A model generated the notes under the pieces. That model made no database searches. It was given only the letters and a program-made list of their open reading frames with translations, and was not told where the DNA came from. Made by a program: the position numbers and the translations under genes. 39,770 nt of DNA from contig NZ_JABXYX010000071.1 of assembly GCF_017982655.1 (NCBI RefSeq), forward strand, positions 1-39,770, given 5' to 3'. The stretch is from Brasilonema sp. CT11. Its GTDB lineage: Bacteria > Cyanobacteriota > Cyanobacteriia > Cyanobacteriales > Nostocaceae. Numbering within the stretch: the first letter of the stretch is position 1; every line of letters starts with the position of its first letter. Positions 31,881 to 39,770 of the stretch are shown here, piece after piece.

Positions 31881-34800
31881 TTACCGATGAGTTTCAGTTG
31901 GAACTCTATCATCTTCAACGGGCTGTAGCTGCGGATGTTTGTGGCGTCGTCGTGTTAGGCGATCGCGAATTTTTCCAATTACTATATACAGAATTGGCAC
32001 AATAAACAGACTTAAGAAAGTCGAAACAAGCATCCCACCAACAACAGCAGTACCAAGGGATTTTCGACTAGCTGCCCCAGCTCCTTCTGGAAAAACTAAT
32101 GGCTCAATACCCAGAATAAAAGCAAAGGAAGTCATCAAAATTGGTCGTAAGCGTTCTTGTGAAGCTTGAATGGCTGCTTTGGTAATCGAAAGCCCCTGGT
32201 CGCGTAGTTGGTTGGCAAATTCTACAATCAAAATTGCGTTCTTACTTGCCAAACCAATCAGCATCACTAGACCGATCTGACAATAAACATCATTGGCTAA
32301 GCCCCGCAGCGATTGTGCCGATAGTGCTCCCAAGATAGCCAGAGGGACTGCGAGCATAATAATCAAAGGGTCAACATAATTTTCATACTGAGCCGCCAGC
32401 ACTAGGAATACAAAAACAAGTCCTAAGGCAAAAATCAGAGGGGCTTGACCGCCGGACTGTTGCTCTTCAGCAGCAACTCCTGACCATTCATAACCAAAGC
32501 CTGCTGGTAAAACCTCCTTTGCCACTTGCTGCATCGCTTGAATTGATTGCCCTGAGCTATAACCAGGAGCGGCTGCACCATTGATTTCAATTGAGCGGAA
32601 CAAGTTATAGTGATTAATTGTTTGCGCCCCGGTATTTGCGGTCACTTTTACCAGATTGCTCAAAGGAATCATTTGATTGTTGGCGGAACTTTGACTATTG
32701 GTAGAACTTTGATTATTGGTAGAACTTTGAGTGTTGCTAGAACGGACATACAATGAACCAATATCCGCAGGATTTGAGCGAAACTGAGTATCTGCTTGGA
32801 CATACACTCGGTAGGTTCTTTGGAGATAATTAAAATCGTTGACGTAGCGCGAACCCAAGTAACTCTGTAGGGTATTAAAGATATCTGAGATGTTGACTTG
32901 CAGCGCCTTAGCTTTGTTGCGGTCTACTTCAATCAAAAGTTGAGGGGTACTTGCAGAAAAAGTGCTAAATACAGCTTGCAATCCTGGTGTTTGATTGCCC
33001 CGTTGGAGTAACTGACCCATAACTTGCAGCATGGTATTTAAGCCACTATTGCCTTTTCTATCTTGTAGCTCAAATTGGAAACCACCAAAACTGCCTAAAC
33101 CTTGAATTGCTGGCGGATTAACTGGCAAAATTCTTGCTTCTGTAATCGTTGAGAATTTGGCTGCCAAATTCTTGATGATTCCCTGTGCTGATTGGCTAGC
33201 CTCATGGCGCTCGTCCCAAGGTTTGAGTGTTGTAAAAATTGCACCACTGTTGGCAGTGCTACCACTAAAACCAAAGCCACCAATCGCGAAAGTCCCTACA
33301 ACCTCAGGTAGTTTAAGAATTTCTGCTTCTACCTGACTCATAACTTTACTGGTGTAATTGAGCGAAACTCCCTCAGGACCTTGAATAATGGTGATGAAAT
33401 AGCCTTGGTCTTCATCGGGAAGAAATGCCTGAGGCACGCGGGTGTACAGCCAGCCGGTTAACCCTAAAGACAGGATAAACAGCAACACTATGATCGCTGT
33501 AATACGAGTTAAGCGGTAGAGAGTTCGCTCATATTTTCTACGCGTCCAATTAATTAAGTTATTAAACTTTGTAAATACCCAACCCAGCACACCACCCGGT
33601 TTTTGCCCTGGACGCAGTAACAAAGCTGAAAGGGAAGGAGTCAGAGTAAGGGCAAGAAAAGTAGAAATTGCAATAGAAAATGCTATTGTTAAAGCAAATT
33701 GGCGATAAATTAGCCCTGTAGAGCCTGGAAAGAAGGCAACAGGAACAAAAACTGCCATTAGCACCAAGGAAGTGGCGATCAGCGCTCCAAAAAGTTCACC
33801 CATTGCTGCGGACGCTGCTTGCTCCGCTGACATTTCCTCATCTTCCATCAGGCGAGTAACGTCCTCAACCACGATAATCGCGTCATCAACCACTAGTCCT
33901 GTGGCTAAAGTCAAACCAAACATCGTCAAGGTGTTGATTGAAAACCCAAAAACCTTAACAAAGGCAAAGGTGCCAATTAATGTTAGGGGAATGACAATAA
34001 CGGGAATGACAGTGGTGCGCCAGTCTTGTAAGAAGAGAAAGATGACTATGACTACAAGGACAATTGCCTCAAACAGCGTTTTGAAGACTTCGGAAAGGGA
34101 TGCCTCCACAAACAGCGTTGTATCAAATGCTACCTGATAGTTCAACCCTGGGGGAAAGTCTAAAGCAAGTTGTGCTATTTCGGCTTTGACTGCCTTAGCA
34201 ACATCCAAAGCATTACTTCCCGGAGTCGGAAATATACCGACACCTACACCCTCTTTGGCTCTAAACCGTAGGAATGAGTTGTAGTTTTCTGCTCCCAGTT
34301 CTGCTCGACCGACATCTTTGAGCTTGATCAGCGTGCCATTTTGATCCGTTTTAAGAATCATGTCCTCAAATTCGGACGGTTCCTTGAGTCTGCTGATCGC
34401 TTGCAGGTCTATTTGATACGTTTGGTCTTTTGGAGCTGGCTGTTGACCAATTTGCCCAGCACCTACCTGTATGTTTTGTTCATTGAGAGCATTAATCACA
34501 TCTTGGGCGGTGAGGTTGCGACTGGCAAGGCGGTTGGGATCGAGCCACAGACGCATAGCATAGCGGCGTTCACCAAAAATCCGCGCTTCACTCACACCAT
34601 TAATTCTTTTAAGAGCATCTACTATGTAAAGATCAGCGTAGTTGCTTAAAAATACGTTGTTAAACTCATTTTTCTCACTGTACAAACCTATTGCCAACAG
34701 GATATTAGAGGACTGCTTGCTAACAGTAACCCCAGTTTGCTGTACTGGTTGTGGCAACTGCGGTTGAGCCAGCGATACCCGATTTTGCACATCGACTGCT

Positions 34801-35111
34801 GCAATATCCTTATTACGAGATGCGTCAAATGTAACTGTAATCGTACTGGTGCCATTGTTACTGCTACTCGAAGTCATGTACTTCAAGCCCTCAACCCCGT
34901 TGATTTGCCGCTCTAAGACAGTCGTAACCGTATTTTCTACGACTTCAGCACTGGCTCCAACGTAGTTTGCAGTAACGTTAACTTGAACTGGGCTGATTTC
35001 TGGATACTGTGCCGTGGGTAGTGTTGGGATGCTAACTGCTCCAACTAGCAAAATAAGAATAGCGCAGACACTGGTAAAGACTGGTCGCTTGATGAAAAAG
35101 TCAACAAACAT
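31881..35111 (-). CDS. RND efflux permease (HAE1/AcrB family)
   Basis: 1076 residues, full length. Typical start MFVDFFIKRPVFTSV with the first membrane helix, then a large porter loop; TM block 340-560 includes GLVVDDAIIVVEDVTR (proton-relay Asp pair) and FFPGSTGLIYRQFALTIA; second half has FLPDEDQGYF and AAQYENYVDPLIIMLAVPLAILGA. It pumps hydrophobic compounds out by proton exchange as a trimer. A Ser/Asn/Gln stretch at about 790-812 in the second porter loop is encoded by 18-bp tandem repeats. It follows the adaptor gene after 168 bases. No TolC-type gene is adjacent; a shared one elsewhere is likely. Confidence 0.95.
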   Translation of the reverse strand: MFVDFFIKRPVFTSVCAILILLVGAVSIPTLPTAQYPEISPVQVNVTANYVGASAEVVENTVTTVLERQINGVEGLKYMTSSSSNNGTSTITVTFDASRNKDIAAVDVQNRVSLAQPQLPQPVQQTGVTVSKQSSNILLAIGLYSEKNEFNNVFLSNYADLYIVDALKRINGVSEARIFGERRYAMRLWLDPNRLASRNLTAQDVINALNEQNIQVGAGQIGQQPAPKDQTYQIDLQAISRLKEPSEFEDMILKTDQNGTLIKLKDVGRAELGAENYNSFLRFRAKEGVGVGIFPTPGSNALDVAKAVKAEIAQLALDFPPGLNYQVAFDTTLFVEASLSEVFKTLFEAIVLVVIVIFLFLQDWRTTVIPVIVIPLTLIGTFAFVKVFGFSINTLTMFGLTLATGLVVDDAIIVVEDVTRLMEDEEMSAEQAASAAMGELFGALIATSLVLMAVFVPVAFFPGSTGLIYRQFALTIAFSIAISTFLALTLTPSLSALLLRPGQKPGGVLGWVFTKFNNLINWTRRKYERTLYRLTRITAIIVLLFILSLGLTGWLYTRVPQAFLPDEDQGYFITIIQGPEGVSLNYTSKVMSQVEAEILKLPEVVGTFAIGGFGFSGSTANSGAIFTTLKPWDERHEASQSAQGIIKNLAAKFSTITEARILPVNPPAIQGLGSFGGFQFELQDRKGNSGLNTMLQVMGQLLQRGNQTPGLQAVFSTFSASTPQLLIEVDRNKAKALQVNISDIFNTLQSYLGSRYVNDFNYLQRTYRVYVQADTQFRSNPADIGSLYVRSSNTQSSTNNQSSTNSQSSANNQMIPLSNLVKVTANTGAQTINHYNLFRSIEINGAAAPGYSSGQSIQAMQQVAKEVLPAGFGYEWSGVAAEEQQSGGQAPLIFALGLVFVFLVLAAQYENYVDPLIIMLAVPLAILGALSAQSLRGLANDVYCQIGLVMLIGLASKNAILIVEFANQLRDQGLSITKAAIQASQERLRPILMTSFAFILGIEPLVFPEGAGAASRKSLGTAVVGGMLVSTFLSLFIVPILYIVIGKIRDRLTRRRHKHPQLQPVEDDRVPTETHR
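32676..32746 (-). repeat. 18-bp tandem repeat inside the RND permease gene
   Basis: Nearly four units of ANTRTTGGYRGAACTTTG. Each codes for a six-residue block of the QSSTNN type, extending a surface loop. Changes in copy number would keep the frame. Confidence 0.8.
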
Positions 35112-35170
35112 AAGTCATGGGGGAATGGTAAATTGCACAACAGGCAGTAGGGGAGTGGGCAGACATTCCA

Positions 35171-35191
35171 AATTAGGAATTAGGAATTAGC
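35171..35191. repeat. Three heptamers in the adaptor-permease gap
   Basis: AATTAGG, AATTAGG, AATTAGC in tandem, in the 168-base gap between the two efflux genes. Confidence 0.6.
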
Positions 35192-35279
35192 TCCTTGACT
35201 TTGTCATAGATGCTGAGAGCAAAGTGTGGCGTTGTTTCATACGTGATTTGAAATTGAATTAGTCCCCTTGTTTCTATTG

Positions 35280-36656
35280 CTAAGACTCAGGAATAACGGG
35301 AACGCCATCTCTAAGATTGAGCAGCCCTGAGACAATGATTTTGTCTCCTGGTTCTAATCCTTGAAGAACTTGGTAGTTGTTACCTGTAATGTTGCCTAAT
35401 TTCACCCGTTTTTGCCGAGCTACTAGTTGAAACGCTTTTTGTTGATTCCCTTGAGGTTGTTCTCCTTGTTGATTTCCTTGAGGTTTTTCTCCTTGAGGAG
35501 GTTTTGATGGTGCTGGAACTGCTACATAAACAAAAGTTTCTCCCGCCAAATTAGTCACTGCTGTTGCTGGGATCAAGACCCCTGGGCGCTGACTCCAGAT
35601 CACTCTTGCGTAAGCAATCTGATCCGTACGTAATTGATTTTGAGAATTGTCATATAGCACTTTAACAAGTAAAGATTGACTATTGTCACTAGCCTTTGGA
35701 GCGACAAAAAATACACGGCTCATTCCTATACTTTTGCCTTGTGCATCCATTACTTCTACTGGTGTTCCTTTACGTAGTTGAGTTGCTCGCTCAACAGGCA
35801 CAGAAATATTCAATTCTAAAGATTGGTTTTGAGTAATAGTAACTAATTGTGTAGAAGTATTGACAAAATCACCAACTTTTACGGGTATATTTCCAACTAT
35901 GCCAGCAAAGGGAGCAGTAATTTTGTAGTACTGAAGTTGGACTTGTTGTTGTCTAATATTAGCTTGTGCTTCCTTTAAAGATTTTTCAGCTTGGCTAATA
36001 TTAGCTTGCTGTGCTCTAATTTGGGCTTCGATTTGACGGACAGCAGCAAGGGAAGTTGCCAGTTTATTGGTATACTGCTCACTCGTTTGTCGAGACACTG
36101 CTCCTTGAGACGCCAAATCGCTATACCTTTGGTAGTCTTGCTGATTCAACTTCAAATCAGCTAGTTTAGACAACCGTTCAGCTTCTAAGGATCTGAGGGT
36201 AGCACGAGTATTTTCCACTTGTGACTGAGACACCTCAGCAGCAGCGTTCACACTACCCACCGCTGCTTGTTGCTGTCTAGCGTCTACTTGGATAATCGGA
36301 GTTCCTGCAATCACTGAATCTCCGTATTTGACAAATACTTGTGAGACTTGACCTTCAATTCTCGGCTGAAGAGTCACTGAGCGGCGCGATTCTACGGTAG
36401 CAAGGTACTTTTCACTATCCTCAATCATCCCAGCTTGTACTGTAGATATCTTGACTCTTGCTGCTGGCGGTTGAGCGTTAGCAGTTGCGGGTGCTTTGTT
36501 TTGAGGAGCCAGCCAACGCCAAAGTGCAAAACCTCCGCCTGCTAGTAGTAGGGCTAACAATAACCAAAGCCACCTTCGCTGTCTGCGGGGTGGCTCTTCT
36601 AATTTTGTTTCTTGACGGTTATCTTCAAAATGAGTCTGAGGCTCAGGAGATTTCAT
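35280..36656 (-). CDS. RND periplasmic adaptor (membrane fusion protein, AcrA-like)
   Basis: 458 residues. Cytoplasmic basic start (RRQRRWLW), one membrane segment (29-46), then beta-barrel/lipoyl part (VTLQPRIEGQVSQVFVKYGDSVIAGTPI), a long alpha-helical hairpin (about 115-235, many Q and A), second lipoyl half (YKITAPFAGIVGNIPVKVGDFV) and the membrane-proximal domain ending GLEPGDKIIVSGLLNLRDGVPV. A Gly/Gln/Pro-rich insert (about 383-410) interrupts the distal part. It bridges the permease to an outer-membrane channel. No regulator gene is adjacent. Confidence 0.93.
   Translation of the reverse strand: MKSPEPQTHFEDNRQETKLEEPPRRQRRWLWLLLALLLAGGGFALWRWLAPQNKAPATANAQPPAARVKISTVQAGMIEDSEKYLATVESRRSVTLQPRIEGQVSQVFVKYGDSVIAGTPIIQVDARQQQAAVGSVNAAAEVSQSQVENTRATLRSLEAERLSKLADLKLNQQDYQRYSDLASQGAVSRQTSEQYTNKLATSLAAVRQIEAQIRAQQANISQAEKSLKEAQANIRQQQVQLQYYKITAPFAGIVGNIPVKVGDFVNTSTQLVTITQNQSLELNISVPVERATQLRKGTPVEVMDAQGKSIGMSRVFFVAPKASDNSQSLLVKVLYDNSQNQLRTDQIAYARVIWSQRPGVLIPATAVTNLAGETFVYVAVPAPSKPPQGEKPQGNQQGEQPQGNQQKAFQLVARQKRVKLGNITGNNYQVLQGLEPGDKIIVSGLLNLRDGVPVIPES
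35439..35492 (-). repeat. 27-bp tandem repeat inside the adaptor gene
   Basis: Two units of TTGTTGATTYCCTTGAGG plus KTTTCTCC-like ends, followed by a partial third. They encode PQGNQQGE-type residues and keep frame. Confidence 0.75.
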
Positions 36657-37350
36657 GACTTACGCAGCACCTAACAATAAATAATCATACAACTCAAGCA
36701 CAGTAAAAGCCTTGATATAAAAATTGCTTAGCTAACTTCAGGCTATTACGGAAACCACTTAGTAATTTCTTTTAATGTACTTCTTTCGTCTAGTTGTTTA
36801 ATCTATCCACAGGACAATGCTATAAATAAGCTTACACATAAGTTTTCCATATTGTCTTTTCAGTTCTTGCGAAAAATGTTTTAATCTTGCTATGACTGAC
36901 CAAAATAATTCTAAGTCCCAAAGAGCCACGCTCGTTGCAGAAATTCACCCTTCTGCATGCAAACTGCCTTGCCTTGTTGGCACATCTCCTTTTAAGACAC
37001 TGAGTGTCCTCTTTGAAACTAAATCTTTTAAGTCATGATTTTCGCTGACACTGCTTTTCAAACTGTGTCATTTATACATAATATACGTAAGCTCAAACGT
37101 TCTGCAATTACAATACTACCCTTTAGTTACCCAATTGACCGGACTGAGGGAATCGCTTACAAATTGCGGTCGAATTTATCTTCTGTGCAAACACTTGTCC
37201 TGGATTTCTCCCTGGTGATCGAGGTGGCAAAATTTGTAAAATCTCTTTTCAGGAATATCAATTGACTCATAAGCGAACGCTATCCTCAAAGGGCTTCACG
37301 CAATCTTTGGGTAGTAAAGTAATTGCAAATACTCTATTTTAGATTTTTCA
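36657..37350. other. Long intergenic region, no supported gene
   Basis: 694 bases. It opens with a solo ACTTACGCA element end directly at the adaptor start codon (36658-36667). Two short frames, 36892-37038 (48 codons) and 37035-37265 (76 codons), overlap as ATGA but show no family features, ribosome site or codon bias I would trust. GACACTGAGTGTC near 36998 is a small palindrome. The region upstream of the adaptor may hold its promoter. Confidence 0.4.
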
Positions 37351-37680
37351 ATGTTGATCTACTTAGTCCGCAGTCACAGTTTTAGACAACAAACGAGTAC
37401 AAAACAATGCAAGGTAAAAAAACATTTCCAAGCTATTGGCTTATCTGTTTCTCTCTTTGCCGCCTCTACCATTGCTTTGCTGACTAGCCACACTGCTATA
37501 CAAGCAAAGAAGGCAGTTCCAAGACCTACAGTTGCCACTGTAAAAAGCATGGTCAATGGTGACCTCATGTGCTACGTCAACTTAGTAGATCAAAAAGGAA
37601 AAGAGTATAACAGTGTTGGTGCATCGTTTGAGATTTGTGCAAAGGAAAAACGTTTTTTAAATAACTGGACTTTAGACTAA
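37351..37680 (+). CDS. Exported small protein of unknown function, C-terminus possibly cut
   Basis: 109 residues. A basic stretch (KVKKHFQ) and hydrophobic segment (about 28-47) ending in AIQA form a signal peptide. The mature part is about 60 residues: TVATVKSMVNGDLMCYVNLV, then GKEYNSVGASFEICAKEKRFL, with two cysteines. The pattern of a small beta-rich periplasmic domain is clear but I do not recognise the family. It ends abruptly at NNWTLD 70-110 bases before a transposase pseudogene, so an insertion may have removed its natural end. ATG 37351 gives an overlong signal; no better start is in frame. Confidence 0.5.
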   Translation: MLIYLVRSHSFRQQTSTKQCKVKKHFQAIGLSVSLFAASTIALLTSHTAIQAKKAVPRPTVATVKSMVNGDLMCYVNLVDQKGKEYNSVGASFEICAKEKRFLNNWTLD

Positions 37681-37748
37681 AGCAAGCGATCGCGCCCTTA
37701 AGTGGCTGGGCAAAAATAAAGGGATGCCTGTAATAACAAGCACCCCAG

Positions 37749-37792
37749 TAACGGAAGATGAAAGAAGCACTACCAACCTTCATCTACCGTTA
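37749..37792. repeat. Inverted repeat ending at a transposase start codon
   Basis: TAACGGAAGATGAA (37749-37762) pairs with TTCATCTACCGTTA (37779-37792) with one mismatch. The last base of the right arm is the A of the ATG at 37792. Confidence 0.6.
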
Positions 37793-37926
37793 TGGATGTT
37801 TTTGCACAATTAATAGAGTTCCGTCAAGCAACATACCAATGTTTATGTCGAGCAAAGGATGCAACATTTGAACTGATGGATGCAATACTGCTGACACGCA
37901 ACGCTTATAGTTTGGCGGGGGTCTAA

Positions 37927-38036
37927 CACGTAAAAAAATCAGGCAGCCTTTGTTTGGTTAATTAGTGTTCCAAGACGAGTACTCGTAGTAGTAAGGCTGC
38001 CTGATTTTTTAGGGGACAATGCGTCGGCGGATTTAT
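37927..38036. mobile_element. Small palindromic MITE-like insert
   Basis: Contains a perfect 18-bp inverted repeat: AAAAAATCAGGCAGCCTT at 37933-37950 and its complement at 37993-38010, loop of 42. It interrupts the transposase between RNAYSLA and CPVFRRQW. Outer ends are approximate. Confidence 0.7.
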
Positions 38037-38984
38037 CAATGTGTCCAGTATTCCGTCGCCAATGGTCAAGCATTTATGAGGCTATACAAGACGCTAGACC
38101 ACAACGTCACAAATTGATGCGACTGTACACTAAAGAAATCCCAAAACAAGGACGTATCATTCTGGCAGGAGACCACACAGCCTGGTCAAGACCAGATGCG
38201 CCTACTCTCCGAGAAAGAACTTACGAGCATTATGCTCAAGGTGGAAGAGGAGGTCGTCCCGTCACCGCTGGATATGGATACAGTACCATAGCCTGGATAC
38301 CAGAAACTGAAGGGAGTTGGGCATTACCGCTAAGACATGAGCGAATTACAAGTTGGGAAAATCCGATAGATAAGGCTGTATGGCAACTACAACAAGTATG
38401 CCCGCACTTGCCATCTCGACCAATTACATTATGGGACATCGAATACGGATGTGCGCCATTTGTGATTAAAACTGCCAACATTAAAGCAGATAAACTGATG
38501 CGGTTGCGTTCCAATTTATGTTTATGGGGAAAACCACCAAAATATTCAGGTAAGGGGAAACCACGAGTACACGGGGAGAAATTTAAACTCAACGATACCA
38601 GTACCTGGTCAGAAACGACCCAAAGCATCGAACAAGAAGATGCCAAACTTGGTAGAGTCAGAATTCAGCTTTGGACAGGAAAGCATTTTCGTCTTTCTCC
38701 AGATCACCCAATGTCAATTATATTGGTTGAGAGATTACTTGAGGACGGCTACCCACGAGTCAATAAACCAATGTGGTTGGCTTTTGTGGGTGAAGAAATG
38801 CCACCCCTATCTGAACTGTGGAAACTTTACTTACGACGATTTGCTGTTGAGCACTGGTATCGTTTCCTAAAACAAAGGTTACATTGGACGCTACCAAAGC
38901 TGGCAACTCCCCAACAATGTGACCGATGGAGCGACCTCATGCCGTTAATGACTTGGGAGCTATGGCTGGCTCGTGATATTGTGA

Positions 38985-39042
38985 GACCAGCGCTGCGGGC
39001 GGGTTTCCCGCCGTAGGCGACTGGCGAACCCGAAGGGGCAAT
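38985..39042. repeat. Nostoc-type repeat breaking the transposase 3' part
   Basis: Has GGCGGG TTT CCCGCC (38998-39012), then TAGGCGACTGGCGAACCCGA and AGGGGC. It brings a TAG in the transposase frame and shifts the frame of the remaining 75 codons. Confidence 0.7.
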
Positions 39043-39344
39043 GACAATCCGCTCCCCTGGCAAAAGGCAATAACTCTATTGACTCCAGGACGGGGAGCAC
39101 AAGCGATGCCTGGGATTTTGATGCACGTTTCCACTCCTGCCCAAGCGCCAAAACCACGAGGTAAATCTCCTGGTTGGAAAACTGGCAAACAACGCCAACG
39201 TAGAATTCGCTATCCTATTGTTAAAAAACGTACTTCTACTCCCCAGAAAACAACACATCAATCTGCTTGAGCTTTCAGCTTTTACGTTTTTTGCATTGCT
39301 TCTTTTTAACTCAGCTTCCCTGAGTCATTTTGTGCTTCTTAGTC

Positions 39345-39560
39345 TAAAGTACAGAATTAAGACTCCTACAAAAAAGCCAAACAAACAAGAATTAAGTCTA
39401 GAGCAAAAAGAGAAAAATAAACAGTTGGCGTCGGAACGGATTTTTATTGAACATTTAATTCGTTTGGTGAAAATATTTCGAGTTGCCTCTGAAAGATTTC
39501 GATTAAATCCACGTAAATACGAACAGGTAATCTTGACTATTTGTGGACTTGTAAGAGGAT
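39345..39560 (+). pseudogene. IS5-family (DDE_Tnp_4-like) transposase, C-terminal remnant
   Basis: The frame reads KNKQLASERIFIEHLIRLVK, then IFRVASERFRLNPRKYEQVI and LTICGLVRG. This is the standard tail of the IS1031/HARBI-like IS5 subgroup (ERxxxEHxIRxLKxFR, with the last catalytic Glu). The front is missing and sequence before 39345 is unrelated. It is cut at the right by the next IS. Confidence 0.75.
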
Positions 39561-39576
39561 GTCTGAAAAGTAAGAA

Positions 39577-39639
39577 AGCTCTCGTAACGGTATCCTGTCA
39601 GTAGAAAAAATACTTAAGTATGACAGCGTTATGAGAGCT
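39577..39639. repeat. Long inverted repeat ending at the next transposase start codon
   Basis: AGCTCTCGTAACG (39577-39589) pairs with CGTTATGAGAGCT (39627-39639) with one mismatch, and CTGTCA (39595-39600) with TGACAG (39621-39626). The stem ends one base before ATG 39640. Confidence 0.65.
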
Positions 39640-39770
39640 ATGAATCCATCGTACCCAAGTAATTTGACTTGCGAGCAGTGGGAACTACTATCACGACTCA
39701 TTCCTGCACCAAAAACTGGTGGTCGAAAACGTAGTGTCGATATGCAGGCGATGGTTAACGCAATCTTATA
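39640..39770 (+). CDS. IS5-family transposase, N-terminal part (runs off the window)
   Basis: The open frame from ATG 39640 (or 39631) starts MNPSYPSNLTCEQWELL and goes on with IPAPKTGGRKRSVDMQAMVN. This is the DUF4096-type N-terminal domain of IS5-family transposases (DLTDEQWxLIxPLLPPxxxGGRPR). The remainder is outside the window, so intactness is unknown. The left end of this IS probably lies near 39560, inside the older IS5 tail. Confidence 0.8.
   Translation, partial: MNPSYPSNLTCEQWELLSRLIPAPKTGGRKRSVDMQAMVNAIL

Larger units (their letters stand above)
37792..39270 (+). pseudogene. Transposase gene (NF041680-like DDE type) broken by two small insertions
   Basis: Three pieces of one protein line up. 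Piece 1, 37792-37926: MDVFAQLIEFRQATYQCL to TRNAYSLAGV-stop. Piece 2, from 38039: CPVFRRQWSSIYEAIQDARP, ILAGDHTAWSRPDAPTL (first Asp), ITLWDIEYGCAPF (second Asp), FAVEHWYRFLKQRLHW (Glu region), to LWLARDIV. Piece 3, in another frame to 39270: DNPLPWQKAITLLTPGRGAQ to a basic RIRYPIVKKRTSTPQK tail. A palindromic element separates pieces 1 and 2; a GC-rich repeat with a stop separates 2 and 3. The rest is well kept. Confidence 0.85.

Noticed and set aside
38937-39261. Several overlapping minus-strand frames
   Set aside because: They run antisense to the third piece of the transposase pseudogene and to a repeat; no independent support.

Overview
The window looks like chromosomal DNA of a filamentous, Nostocales-type cyanobacterium. 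Supporting signs are HIP1 octamers (GCGATCGC) scattered through most housekeeping genes, heptameric short tandem repeats and GC-rich Nostoc-type palindromic repeats in gene gaps and inside genes, many degraded insertion sequences, and typical cyanobacterial genes (a DUF3727 protein between ruvX and mltG, a short phytochelatin-synthase-like protein, tandem-GNAT protein). The genus cannot be fixed from sequence reading alone. No rRNA, tRNA or CRISPR array was seen.

Layout. 1-1023: two IS630-type transposase remnants and an unrecognised small ORF. 1253-9321 (+): ordinary backbone: a B12-binding radical SAM protein, a small conserved protein, a tandem GNAT protein, ruvX, a DUF3727 protein, mltG, a YqeG-type HAD phosphatase and proB. 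9369-12936 (-): an exported tyrosinase-like copper protein, a ROK-family sugar kinase and a ubiquitin-like/Mut7-C protein. 13073-13846 (+): hisA. 14234-18925 (-): two paralogous sensor kinases with an N-terminal cyclic-nucleotide-binding-like domain and a split dimerisation domain; they bracket a GNAT gene broken by an amber codon. Beside them lies a second GNAT gene flanked by 205-bp direct repeats that carry Phd-type antitoxin remnants. 18926-22411 (-): an IS5 remnant, a phytochelatin-synthase-like protein and a three-gene glycine-betaine-type ABC transporter. 22862-28516: Cu/Zn superoxide dismutase, a di-haem peroxidase-like protein, a receiver/thioredoxin-fold/flavoprotein fusion and a VOC protein, i.e. 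a loose redox neighbourhood. 28755-31745: insertion sequence scrap, a frameshifted IS110 transposase and a truncated Old Yellow Enzyme gene. 31881-36656 (-): an RND efflux pump (adaptor then permease) closed by a clear terminator. 37351-39770: an exported small protein, a transposase pseudogene hit twice by small repeats, an IS5 tail and the start of another IS5-family transposase.

The most unusual theme is how repeats interact with genes. Nostoc-type repeats appear to lie in frame inside ruvX, the ROK kinase and a GNAT gene. Heptamer arrays supply the start codons of the yqeG-like gene and proB. Small palindromic elements have broken a transposase. The second theme is the 14.2-18.9 kb kinase/acetyltransferase/antitoxin-remnant region. 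Functional names come from motif recognition; no database search was run.
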